Position numbers and translations under genes: made by a program
In this document: positions 47,568 through 59,200 of the stretch, piece by piece
How positions within the stretch are numbered: the stretch's first letter is position 1
Layout of the letters: each line of letters starts with the position of its first letter
Assembly: GCA_029747015.1 (NCBI GenBank)
Contig: JAKOGI010000833.1
Coordinates: 124,001 to 188,000 of the forward strand
Origin: Carnegiea gigantea
Lineage: Eukaryota; Streptophyta; Magnoliopsida; Caryophyllales; Cactaceae
DNA: 64,000 bases
Direction of reading: 5' to 3'
Notes under the pieces: generated by a model
The model's input: only the letters and a program-made list of their open reading frames with translations
Told to the model about the DNA's origin: nothing
Database searches by the model: none

Positions 47568-47966
47568 ACATTATGAAATCAACATAGAGCTATCATGACT
47601 TAATCATATTTGTTTCTTTTAAAAATTAGAGTTGTTACGTTATCTTTATGATATTACCATTCATATATGATGAAGAGGAGGGAGATATGGCTGTAGAAAA
47701 ATTGGTTGCATAACAATATAGATGGCATGGGCTCTAAACATTGGTAGCTGAATCTAACGAGGAAGAGGAGGATATAGGTGAACAAGAGAAGTTAGTTGTA
47801 GAGAAAAATGCATGGGTCGTTAATGATGTGATGAAAATCCACATGATATGGTGCATGAGGATCCTATGCTACCTTGTGTTACAAATAAGTATTTGGGCTC
47901 TGATTGAGCCATAGATGCCATCAGCTAGTAAGGCTAAGTCTGATGGTTGTAAAACTAGAGTCTTGA

Positions 47967-48382
47967 GCTACTTATGGAAGCTTCTTAGGGCTTGACTTTG
48001 GCAATTCTGAGACTGAATTTGGATGTGAGTTAAAATTTGTCTTTGATGGTGTTAAAGCTGAGTTGGGAGTTGATTTTGAAGGCAAGTTAGGGTCGGACTT
48101 CGAGGATGATTATGTTGAAGTTGGTTCCGATGATGAGTAAAGTTTGGTGCATGAGGATTATCTGTCATCCTATGACACATATGAGCATTTGGGCTCCAAT
48201 CATGAGCCATCAATGCTCTCATCAATTGAGGTTGACTTTGATGATTATGAAGAGATGATTTTATAAGTGAATCAGGGTCTAACTTTGATAACTTTGATGT
48301 TGAGTTTGAACTTAATTCTATATGCGAGTTAAGGTCTGACTCCAAAGATGATTATACTGAGAGCGGTTATGGTAAGGAGTAA
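47967..48382 (+). pseudogene. Acidic ORF remnant with an internal duplication
   Basis: Open frame 47967-48140 (58 codons) reads GLDFGNSETEFGCELKFVF and GVDFEGKLGSDFEDDYVEV, ending SDDE-stop. A second open stretch, 48266-48382, reads SESGSNFDNFDVEFEL and ELRSDSKDDYTESGYGKE-stop. Both end in the same ELxSDxxDDYxE layout, so this is a tandem duplication of an acidic tail. No known family recognised. Upstream (47,690-47,870) further acidic words such as EEEDIGEQEKL lie in related frames. It could be a captured gene fragment or element-encoded. Confidence 0.45.
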
Positions 48383-48419
48383 ATTATATGACTTTCGTTT
48401 AGCAGTAGAGGAGATTAGA

Positions 48420-48850
48420 CACTTAATACAAAAATATGCGATTTTTGCGTTGACTATTTAATCTTTTCTACTGTTATAGCTGCTTGCTCAAACATTAACA
48501 AGTATGAATAACTTTTATCTATGTAGGGAGGAGTCTTTCTTTTAACTTTTTTTGTGTTGCTCACAGCACATTTTTTCTTGCAATCTTTGTGTTAAATATG
48601 TGATGTTCTCTTCTGTTGTAGCTATTACCTCAAACATATGATGAGTATGGACATCTTCTATCTCTGTAGAGATGATTATCTTTTTTATTGAATATGTGAA
48701 GTTTTCTATTGTTATACGGGTTGCAATCAAACATATGACGGTATGAATATTTTGCGCCCTTGTAGAGAAGAGTCTTTCTTTTAACTTTGTCATAAAACAT
48801 TTGTATTTGTGATTTTGTGTTGAATGTGCAATTTTCTCTTTTTCTGTTTA
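48420..48850. repeat. Diverged tandem repeat, about 115-150 bp unit, three copies
   Basis: Units share TTGAATATGTGAAGTTTTCT-like starts, a CTCAAACATATGA-like middle and GTAGAGA.GAGTCTTTCTTTT ends (near 48450-48545, 48595-48685 and 48690-48790). Non-coding. Confidence 0.65.
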
Positions 48851-49258
48851 AAAAAAAAAAAACCATACCATAGATTTTCAATGAGCCATTGAGAGCAACC
48901 TCTTGAGGTCTACCTTAGATGCAAACAAATCACCAGCTCTTGGATGTGGGCCTCCATTCAAGCAAAACCCAATTTTCAAGTTCCATGGTTCTCTCTCCTC
49001 CAGTTACGGGTGTTCAAAACCAATTGAAATCAAAAGGCCGAACCAAACATGTGTAAACCAATTCAAAATTTCAGGTACCGAAATCAAAAATGTGCAAACC
49101 GATTCAAAATTTCAAGTACCGAATCAAAATATTTTGATTTGGAAAACTGTTGAGGTAAATTCAAACGTTTTGGAATTTCATCGAAAATCTAAAAAGAATT
49201 TTTCTTTTTTATATTTTTTTAAGGAAAAGATGCAACAGTTTGATGATTTGTGATTTTG

Positions 49259-49689
49259 GGCGTGTTCGGCAACAGCGCTGGGGGTAGCGTTTAGTATTTT
49301 GACTAAGTCAATACCCTCATCAAGTAATTTTTAGTGTTCGATAATATAGTATTTTGACTAGCATTGCAAGTTGCGTTCAGCATTTTAAGAAGCGTTTCTA
49401 AAAAACTAATAGTATTAACGTTTAGCATTTAAAAGTAGCGTTTCATATTTGTTTGCCAAAAATATCTTTACGAAATTTTATATTTGTAAATTATCTATAT
49501 CCTTTTATGTCAATTTACATTAATTAGCTAACCCAACAGCTAAATTTACCGAACACATTTATTTCAACTGCTCATCTAAACAGCTATCCACTAATAGCTA
49601 AATTAGAAATGCTATCTGCTGCCTAAACAGTTATCTGCTACCTGAACTGTTGTCCGCTACTTGAACCGCTAATTTTGTCGAACAGGGCC
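49259..49689. mobile_element. MITE with hAT-like inverted ends
   Basis: The left end reads GGCGTGTTCGGCAACAGCG. The reverse complement of the right end reads GGCCCTGTTCGACAAAATTA. The 431-bp interior is non-coding, and its ends repeat GCTA/TAGCG words. The ends resemble those of the element at 26803-27591. No clear target duplication. Confidence 0.6.
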
Positions 49690-50284
49690 TTTAGGTCACA
49701 TCTTCTTCGTTCTTCTTACCACCAAAAAATCTATTCTTCAAATTAACTGGCATTGTGATGATGAAATCTCTGACCTTACCGCCACCCATTAGATCAACTT
49801 TCATTTTACAAGATAGATGTGAGCATCTAAGTACTCAACAGCAAGATCCATTTTTATGCTTGCTGCTTCTTTTCATTGCTTTTTTAATTTCTTAATTAGG
49901 CAAAGTTTAAAATTTTTTTATTCATCCATTCAATTTTCATTTCCAGGTATGCATCTCATCAATCATCAACATCTAAAGTAACAAAACCAAAAAAAAAAAA
50001 AAAAGAAGAGAGATTGTATTTCATTCTTAAAAAACTAGTAACAATAAAAAAAGAAAAAAAGATTTGGGTTGTTGGTTACACAAAAACTCGAACCAAAATT
50101 CATTTGGGTACTCAAATTTGTTAGTTTGATTTGGGTTGGAGGATTAACCAATCCAAAATTTTCGCTGTCTGAACTGAAAACTCATTTTGATTTGGTATCG
50201 AAACCTTGCGAAAATATTACCTTAGAAACATATGTACCTTGCTAGGTACATACGTGTGCGTGCTGGGCACAACCTCAGACACGC
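49690..50284. other. Non-coding, A/T-rich
   Basis: No gene seen. Words such as TTTGGGTTGG and CCAATCCAAAAT near 50090-50200 and their counterparts near 49010-49130 (AACCAATTGAAATCAAAAGG) could be ends of an older element into which the MITE inserted; not established. Confidence 0.35.
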
Positions 50285-50329
50285 GTGAGGCATGCTTCAA
50301 AAAAAAAATTGCTTTTTGAATTTTCTCTC

Positions 50330-50585
50330 TCCTCTTGCTTTCGCTGCTTGCTATGCTTTCCAGAGTCTCTGTTTTTCTCTCTCCTCATGCTTTCGTTGTT
50401 TCCTCCCATTTCGCAACTCACTTCCTCCTTCGTTCTCTCATCGTTGATGAAGTTAATTTCTCTAACCTCGGGTTTGAATTCCAGTTCATTTTCTTCTTCT
50501 ATGAAGGTAGTGTTTGAATATTCTCAGTTCTCAGCTTGTTTGCTTAGTTTTCGAATTTCAGCTTGTTTGTTCATTGTAATTGCAG
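50330..50585 (+). other. 5' UTR and leader intron of the DUF1985-like gene
   Basis: A CT-rich leader holds two direct copies of a TTTTCTCTCTCCTC.TGCTTTCG-type word (about 50327 and 50375). A 79-nt intron is predicted from GTAGTG at 50507 to TGCAG ending at 50585. The next exon then carries the start codon. Confidence 0.5.
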
Positions 50586-50603
50586 CTTCTTCTTTCGAAC
50601 AAC

Positions 50604-53422
50604 ATGGCAAGAGAAGATCTGGGCGAAAATGCTGCCAATAGGTGTGCTTTGTTTCTAATTTTTGCTTCATTTATGTTGTTTTTGGGGTTTATTTTGGTGT
50701 ATTCTACTTGAATGTTTAGTTTTGGTGGTTTTTGAATTTATGGCATATGTTTTCTAGGTTTTGGTGGTGTTCGAATTCATGCAAAGTAGCTATGTGTGCC
50801 TCTTTGCTATTATTGTTATTGTCCTTGGGTAATCAGATGAAGTAAGGGTGCTATTTAGAAGATAAGTAGGTGTAATCGAACGAAAGGTTTTATTCATGGG
50901 TTCTTCTCTTTTAGCTAAATTGCTATCAGTACTAAGAGATGGGGCACAGATTGTAAAAGTATGAAAGAGTTAAAAAGTCATGAAGATGCTATGGATTTAA
51001 GGAGCACAGCTCCATGGTAGAGTTGTAGATATAGAGGGTAATTAACTCCATGCTGTGGATTCAACCATCAAGCATGGCTACCAAGTTAATGTAGGGTACC
51101 AGCTACGTTGTATACTTGTATCACAAAAAATGTGCAAGTACTGCCCATTTCTGCTCTCCCCACCCCAAAGAAATTATAGACAGCTGAAAACCACACCAAA
51201 ATAGCACTAAAACTCCTAAAATGATCCAATTTTCCTCCAATTGCAAAAATCTTTTACAGATTTTTACTCCTAGATGTTCTTGATAACCCTCAACATATCC
51301 ACCACATAGAATCACATGCTTCCTTGCATAGCGGAATTCGAAATTGTTCAGCAACTTTCAGATTCAAGACCTACTTTTTCAGAGCATGTTGATCACGTAT
51401 TATTAGATATACTCTACTTCAGCTTAAAGTAGTTGAGCAGCAGCTTCAACATAGAGAAGTTTTCTAAGCCATTATAAACCAACCCTGCATCAATTAACAA
51501 GGACTGCGTAAAATATTCTCCTATAACACACCTAAATAAGTTGCTGTGTTATGTAATAATTGGTCTTTTCTTTAAGCTCATCAATTTGTAATTGCCTCTC
51601 TTCACGAAGCCTTTCCAAAGTTTTCTGGTCCTGCTGCTCACCTGCATAACCAGAACAAGAACCAAATAATTGGCGATTAGAATGTTCAACAGGAAAGCCA
51701 TAGTCGATTCCACATTAAACATCCTGGACCAGCATTCATGCAGTCATGCGAATAAGAGTAATATCTATGTTTCTACAACCAACCAAGTCTTCTAACAGAT
51801 AAGACAAAGAATAGTTTTGTGAAACAGAAAATAGCGAGGGAAAAGAGAGAACAAAAACAGTCCGCCAGTACAGAACACCAGCTTGAGACAAAGCCAAGTT
51901 AAGTTTTGCCAAAACAATTCCAAAATTTGGAAATGTCCTTGATCACAGTTGATTTACTTCTGGTACAAATTTAAGTAAGTTTTCAAACAATTAGTGTCAA
52001 TTCCCTACAGTCAATCGGTCTTGATGTTTAATGTTTACAGAGGCATTGAGACTAACTATTGAATCAATATACACCACAAAGTCAGCCATATGCTTTGCTA
52101 GATGGCTTATTCACAAGCTGCCCAGTGAATGGAGGCCAAGAGCCCATAGCTCTCACATCACCATTGGGCATGAGGTTCTTCAATATAGATAGTGTACCTT
52201 TATTATCAACATGCAATGACTTATAAATAATATGTCACACTAAGTTCTATATGAATCAAATATCGTCTCCTATTTATAAGTACATTGATTAAATCATAAA
52301 AAGCAGCTTACTAATTGATAATGACCACCAAGATGCAGTACCAAAGTTAAACAATTAGAACTGAAATAGAACTGAAAAAAACCTATAAACATGTACGACA
52401 TTGGCTTACTCAGTGGTATGCATCATGATTCTTAAAACCGAAATAGCAGTACTTACGCATGTTTATGAACCGCTTGAGTGCTAAATACCTAATAGCTGAT
52501 AAAGCAGGCAAAAAAAACATTAGAAGAACCCAAAAAGACCTGATCTTCCAGTTCTCAGACATCCTTCCTTTTGTGATAGCATAACCCACCACGATGAGCT
52601 GGAAAATCAATACCATTGTAACAGTCATCACACAGAACCATAGGGCACTACATGTAACAGAAATCAAGAAGCAGCAAAAGCACAGGGTAGATGATCCATT
52701 TACAAGGACTTGTGAAATAAGACACATCATGACAACAAGAATGTCCTTTATTCATAATACGTCTTAGTTAGTTTGTTGCTTTTTAATTGTTCTCATTGAT
52801 AACAGTGATACAAGGAAGAAGCGGATCAAACATGTGGCGTGTAAGATATCCAAAAGAAAACGCTCCGAACAACCACCTATTGGTATGCTCCATATATCTT
52901 TTAGCCATAACACTTTATAAATTAGTGTGCTTATTATATGGGCACAAAAGGTTCCCTACAATTGGGGAAAGTTTCACTGCAGTTGGCGAAAGGTTCTCTG
53001 CAATTGGGGAAAGTTTCACTGCAGTTGGGGAAAGTTCACTGTATTGCATAAAAGATTTATTGGATCAAAATTTTATATATTAGCTTGCTTCCTATATTTG
53101 AAGTGATAAATTTTTGATTTTGAAATTGAAAAAAAAAAAAAAAACAGTGGAGGATCAAATTTTTGATAGCGGTAATGAAGATATTCAAGCAGATGATATG
53201 GAATATGATCCTACTAAGCTTAGGACAAGAATGTCTCCATATGGATTGTGCAGCTTTCTACCAACTATATCAGATGAGCAAAAGAGAGACATAAATGAGC
53301 TTGGGTTTGCATTTTTATTGACTTTGAGAGTCGATAAAATCCCATCAAGGCTAGCCAGATGGCTCGTTCAAAACTTTGATACTTGTAGGCGAGCTTTGAA
53401 ATTGGCTAGCAATGAAGAGTTG
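50604..53422 (+). CDS. Three-exon gene with DUF1985-like domain, truncated by LTR insertion
   Basis: Exons 50604-50641, 52806-52882 and 53148-53422 join in phase (donors GTGTGC and GTATGC, acceptors ACAG and ACAG). The protein starts MAREDLGENAANS, has a basic segment (KKRIKH..KISKRKRSEQ, possible nuclear signal) and an acidic linker (DSGNEDIQADDMEYD). A domain then reads GLCSFLPTISDEQKRDINEL, GFAFLLTLRVDKIPSRL and ARWLVQNFD. This matches the plant pattern in which DUF1985-like domains precede Ulp1-type peptidases or transposon-associated proteins. The frame runs into the LARD LTR at 53,423, so the C-terminus is lost or displaced beyond the window. The big intron (50642-52805) holds an antisense Lunapark fragment. 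Function unknown; the family call is from memory of the pattern. Confidence 0.65.
51532..52647 (-). pseudogene. LNP: Two-exon fragment of a plant Lunapark (LNP) gene
   Basis: Exon A (52457-52647) reads FQLIVVGYAITKGRMSENWK, IRSFWVLLMFFLPALSAI and RYLALKRFINM, the second membrane segment region of plant Lunapark. Exon B (51532-51641) reads EQQDQKTLERLREERQLQID and ELKEKTNYYITQQLI, the conserved helix after it. The donor GTAAGT at 52451-52456 and acceptor TGCAG before 51641 join them in phase (codon CGT). Lunapark stabilises three-way junctions of the ER network. N-terminal exons and the C-terminal zinc ribbon are absent. The codon after QQLI, normally Gln, reads TAG (51532-51534) right at the exon end before GTGTGT. 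This is a captured or relic fragment, antisense inside another gene's intron. Confidence 0.8.
52955..53042. repeat. Tandem array of a 20-bp ATTGGGGAAAGTTTCACTGC unit
   Basis: Four to five near-identical copies in the second intron of the DUF1985-like gene. One copy carries GGCGAAAGG and a TCTCTGC variant. Confidence 0.85.
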
Positions 53423-54790
53423 TGTGACACCCCCAGCCCCTAGGCCAGAAGCGTTACGCTTTTCTAACTTCTTACTTAATTCCTGGGACGAAATGGGCAG
53501 AATTTCCCCTAAAAACTGACCGTTTCCAGGCTAAAAGCCTTACAATAAGTCCCTGTAAATCAACAGAAGCGCAAAACATTTAAAACATAGCTCAACGGCC
53601 ACACGCCGGAATTCATAACTCAACGAGCCACTCGCTCGGAGTACACCAAATAGATTGACTCATGAATAAAGAAGAAATGGAAGATACAACTCAACAGTTA
53701 ACAAAACCGGAGAATTTAAGATTTACATCTCAAAACATAGCTAAATTAAACTAAGAAGACATCTAACTAACTTGATGGTTGGCTCAGACGGCCATACAGA
53801 GCGACCTTTTATACCATATGCATTGCATGAACTAGAATAATTGTTTACAGACCTTTATAAACTAAGAATACATTAGATGACTTCATTAAACACATAGGAT
53901 CCCTTCAAATGAGCACGTACGACGCCTTGTAAACAATAATAGATTCCTTCTGGACTTATCTAACTCAACTTCTTCCCGTCAGAAAGAAAACCTGGGGAAA
54001 AGGGGAAAGAGTAATGGGATGAGCAACCACACGCTCAGTGAGTATCCCCCAACCCCCTTAAAACCAAAACCGTTGCAAGCAATACTATCTTTACTAGTCA
54101 CATATCACGTTTTCATACTTTACTATTATAATAGATATTCATAGAACCTTTATGGGAGGATCACTAAACATAAACTTCACTTCGACCACTCAATCATATT
54201 TCTAGACTCCTCAACGACGGAGTTCTTTACTAGCAAGCAGTTAGGCACGTGAGTAAGTATTGAAGGCTAAGTATAAGGATCTTTTCTTTTCATAACATAA
54301 CTTCCTAACACTCCATTTGAACTACACATGAACCCTCAATCATATGATGTGTATATAAGGTTATTCCTTTTCATAAATACACTTTTCTTGGCATTTCATT
54401 CATATAATATACATATCACACACATAAACATATATCAACGTTCATTCTTTTAGGAAGAGACGCCTTCATTCATAGAATTTTCAACGTGCTATAACTTTCT
54501 TTCTCATCTCATACACTTCAAATCAGACAGATTTGCTATTGATAAGAATGATGCCACATAAGATTGGAATTCACGTTCAACCATACTTAAAAATCATTCA
54601 TAACACATCCATTGAAATCTTTCCTTTAATACACGGGCTAAGAATCCACATTCATCATATTTAAGAACATTTTCTTTAAATCTGCAATGAAACTTTCTTT
54701 GAACATTGAAAGCGTTTCATAACCTTGAGGTTCTCAACCTTTTGAAAGAGTTTACATTTCGCATTCGTCGTAAAACGACCCTTACAAGCA
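53423..54790 (-). repeat. LARD LTR, 3' portion only
   Basis: Matches 56223-57592 nearly base for base and ends abruptly at GCA (54788-54790), where internal sequence begins. Its outer end TGTGACACCCCC differs from TGTAACACCCCC by one base and cuts into the third exon of the DUF1985-like gene. Confidence 0.92.
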
Positions 54791-56222
54791 AGACATGATA
54801 CGGCTAACTCAGTCATACCATGCCAGGACACTCAGTTATACCCTGCCAGGGATTGTTTTACACACATCCATTCATATCCCTTTAAGTCACGCATTCAAAT
54901 ATGGTCGCAAGTACGCTGGCATGTCATATGGTCTAGGCAAAGAAGGTACAAGGCCAATAAATGCGAATGAAACTCCTATGGTCACAAAATCTTTTTGCTA
55001 GGCATATGAGTTTTTAGCCACTCAATCAAACATATGAAACATAGAACTTAGGCATATATATAATGAGTAACTCCGCTACCATTACGAATATCTTAGCACA
55101 TCATGCAATGATACATACAAGGGTAAGCATTCGAATGCAGAGGACACAGTCGTGTAGTCATGTCATGAGGTATGTTCACAGTTAGCCACTTAATTATAAT
55201 GCAAAAGGGCTAGTTGATATGCTATAATTAGATAAGCACGGTTATATGAAGCAAACATTCACATAACTTGAATTATTTGGCCAACCTTTTGGCACATTCA
55301 ACTAGAAATAATTTAAACACGCACCAAGTGGTTTATTTACTATACCTCTCACTTATGAAACACACGAATAACCATACCTGCCATTTCATATAACAATATG
55401 GGCTTCCAAACGTTTATGAAAACATAGCATGTTGTCAAACACAATGTTTCACAATAATGTTGTACAAGAGTCACCTAAACGGGTATAAACGGCAGCAATC
55501 CTTATTAGCATTCTAGGGTCAAAGGTATGCCTTGGGCTTGACCAAAGTAACTAGAGACTAGCCATTAATCAGATAACAAGAGGTAAGAACAGTGGCACTA
55601 CTGGTCTTACGGGGTACATCTATCCTACAGGTGATCGTAGGAGTCTTATTGTAGGTCGCTAGCCTTAGGAGGGATCATCTACGATGTACAATTCCAAAGT
55701 CTGCTAGGTTCTTTCTCCCTGAACAAAAGGCTTTAACCTGCAAGGTCCTTAGGTTTTCGAAAGGAGATAGTCTAATTGCTTCTAGCTCTTTCTCTACCAA
55801 CCTTGAATACGTCTGCTCACTCCATTATGGGGCCCGAGGAGCAAATCGTATTTTAGGGGCAAAGATGAACGTAGAGTTAAGGCTTTCCAATCGTTCGATT
55901 CAAATCATATGTTCCTTAAACATTGGGTTAAAATCACCAAAGCATATAAACGAAACAACTTTCAATTGAGCTAACACTTATTTCATGCACGACAATACGA
56001 ATCACTCGGCCTACCTCTTAACAAATGGTTCTCTCATCCAACCATTCAGCTTACGGAAGCCGCACCTAACTAATGAAATGTGCGAACGTTCACGTAAAAC
56101 TCACATTTGCACACAAGGCAGGCATATGTCACATAACCATACAGTGTTCCTAGGCGACTATATGAAATGCAAGACTCAGGTTGCGGCCTATGGTCGCAGG
56201 ACCTTTGCTCTGATACCATCAA
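54791..56222 (-). repeat. LARD internal region, 5' portion
   Basis: Matches 61806-63234 with few changes. It is non-coding: the 68- and 80-codon plus-strand frames recur as 71-codon frames in the other copy but show no domain. It ends at the primer binding site (56207-56218). Confidence 0.9.
56207..56218 (-). other. Primer binding site of the LARD array, first copy
   Basis: TGGTATCAGAGC on the minus strand, four bases after the LTR end, complementary to the 3' end of plant initiator tRNA-Met. Confidence 0.9.
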
Positions 56223-59200
56223 TGTAACACCCCCAGCCCCTAGGCCAGAAGCGTTACGCTTTCCTAACTTCTTACTTAATTCCTGGGACGAAATGGACAG
56301 AATTTCCCCTAAAAACTGACTATTTCCAGGCTAAAAGCCTTACAATAAGTCCCTGTAAATCAACGGAAGCGCAAAACATTTAAAACATAGCTCAACGGCC
56401 ACACGCCGGAGTTCATAACTCAACGAGCCACTCGCTCGGAGTACACCAAATAGATTGACTCATGAATAAAGAAGAAATGGAAGATACAACTCAACGGTTA
56501 ACAAAACCGGAGAATTAAGATTTACATCTCAAAACATAGCTAAATTAAACCAAGAAGACATCTAACTAACTTGATGGTTGGCTCAGACGGCCATACAGAG
56601 CGACCTTTTATACCATATGCATTACATGAACTAGAATAATTGTTTACAGACCTTTATAAACTAAGAATACATTAGATGACTTCATTAAACACATAGGATC
56701 CCTTCAAATGAGCACGTACGACGCCTTGTAAACAACAATAGATTCCTTCTGGACTTATCTAACTCAACTTCTTCCCGTCAGAAAGAAAACCTGGGGAAAA
56801 GGGGAAAGAGTAATGGGATGAGCAACCACACGCTCAGTGAGTATCCCCTAACCCCCTTAAAACCAAAACCGCTGCAAGCAATACTATCTTTACTAGTCAC
56901 ATATCACGTTTCCATACTTTACTATTATAATAGATATTCATAGAACCTTTATGGGAGGATCACTAAGCATAAACTTCACTTCGACCACTCAATCATATTT
57001 CTAGGTTCCTCAACGACGGAATTCTTTACTAGCAAGCAGTTAGGCACGTGAGTAAGTATCGAAGGCTAAGTATAAGGATCTTTTCTTTTCATAACATAAC
57101 TTCCTAATACTCCATTTGAACTACACATGAACCCTCAATCATATGATGAGTATATAAGGTTATCCCTTTTCATAAACACACTTTTCTTGGCATTTCATTC
57201 ATATAATATACATATCACACACATAAACACATATCAACGTTCATTCTTTTAGGAAGAGACGCCTTCATTCATAGAATTTTCAACGTGCTATAACTTTCTT
57301 TCTCATCTCATACACTTTAAATCAGACAGATTTGCTATGGATAAGAATGATGCTACATAAGATTGGAATTCACGTTCAACCATACTTAAAAAAATCATTC
57401 ATAATACATCCATTGAAAGCTTTCCTTTAATACACAGGCTAAGAATCCACATTCATCATATTTAAGAACATTTTCTTTAAATCTGCAATGAAACTTTCTT
57501 TGAACATTGAAAGCATTTCATAACCTTGAGGTTCTCAACCTTTTGAAAGAGTTTACATTTCGCATTCGTCGTAAAACGACCCTTACAAGCATTTCAAATT
57601 CATTTCATATGGCCTCTTTGGGCCCGTAAAACATTCCTTTTCTTTAAAACGTATAAAATGGCAAAGGCCAATTGTTTTCCTTAACTTAGTATGAAAATAC
57701 TTCTGGCATAAGATCATTACAGGGTGCTGATTGGGTGAAAACTATTCTCGACCCCATAGTGAGACCTAACGCTCACGCTTAAGCTCTTACTCCCGGGATG
57801 GCTACATATAACATATCGGACCATTACATTAGCCCTCGTCAGGGCCTCTAGGGTTTATCCGGACTTATCCCCTAGGTTAACATTACATCATATCATATTG
57901 TCCGCAGCACATTATCTTAGCCACTTAAAGCGTATCGGCCATAACGGCTAGTAATTTTCCGTTTCAAACAATAAAGTCATTCGACGTATAATTCCCATCT
58001 CCCTTTTGTTAAGAACGTTTTAGGAATTCCTTCCAAACATTATTTAAAGAGCTAAAATAGGCCATAGCTCGTTATTAGACATGGCTATTATTCATTTAAA
58101 ACACATGAAAAGTCATTTGCTAAAACATCACCCTTCCACACACATGTTACATTTTAAACATACAAGAAAAAGGGAATACACATATCACATTTAAACACTT
58201 CGTAATCATTTCAACACAATGAGCCACACATGGCCTCGCAATCCACACGATTGCGGTCAATTCACAACCCGAACTCCCTCCTCACAAGCACCGTACCACA
58301 GGACCTCGAACGCTCATGATTCTTTCCTCAAACCATCCAACTACCAACTCGATTCATCGTTTCATTAATCACAACATATTATCCTATTAGCTTATAAAAA
58401 TAAAGGGTGAAGTTTAGGTTCTTACCTGAGCATCCAGCACCATTCAGCGGTGCGCTACAACAAGCATTCATATGGCCACATTTATTCATGAACCGACAAC
58501 ACTTTATTCAATAAATCAAACATAATTTGATTCTAAACATATACGATACATTTCGAAGCAACTTTCCTAAGCATGAATGTACAGAGGACAGAGGTTCGAG
58601 TGAAAACTAAACGTATTTCAATAGCTTCGAATTTAATTCGTTTACATGCATTAGTTAGTTTAACTCGAGTCGAACCTAAACATGTTTATATAACTTCGAG
58701 ATTAATTCCTTTAACATACATTAGCTAATCCACTTGATCCGAAGCTAAACACATTTCATTAACCTCAAAATTAGCTCATTTGCACGCATCGGTTAATCAA
58801 TTCGAATGGAGGCTAAACACGTTAAAAGGACTTCGATTTTAACCCTTTTTCATATATTAGCTAAATAACTTGAATAGAAGCTAAGCATGTTAACACAACT
58901 TCGATTTTAATTCTCTTTCGCACGTTATCTCATTAACTTGAGTCGACGCTAAACATGTTAATATAACTTCGTTTTTAATTCTTTTTCGTGCATCAACTAA
59001 TTAACTTGAATCGATGCTAAACACGTTAAATTAACTTTGAATTAGCATCTCAAGCATGAATTACATTCATTGTTTCGAATCGACGCTAAACACATTTAAA
59101 TTACTTTGAATTAACATCTTAAGCATGAATTACATTCATTGTTTCGAATCGACGCTAAACACTTTTAAATTACTTCAAATTAACAACTCAGGCATGATTC

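Noticed and set aside
51121..51354. 77-codon minus-strand frame below the Lunapark exons
   Set aside because: Does not resemble the Lunapark C-terminus and has no splice sites in phase.
54795..56227. 68- and 80-codon frames repeated in the second LARD internal copy
   Set aside because: Identity reflects recent duplication; frames differ in length between copies and show no domain.
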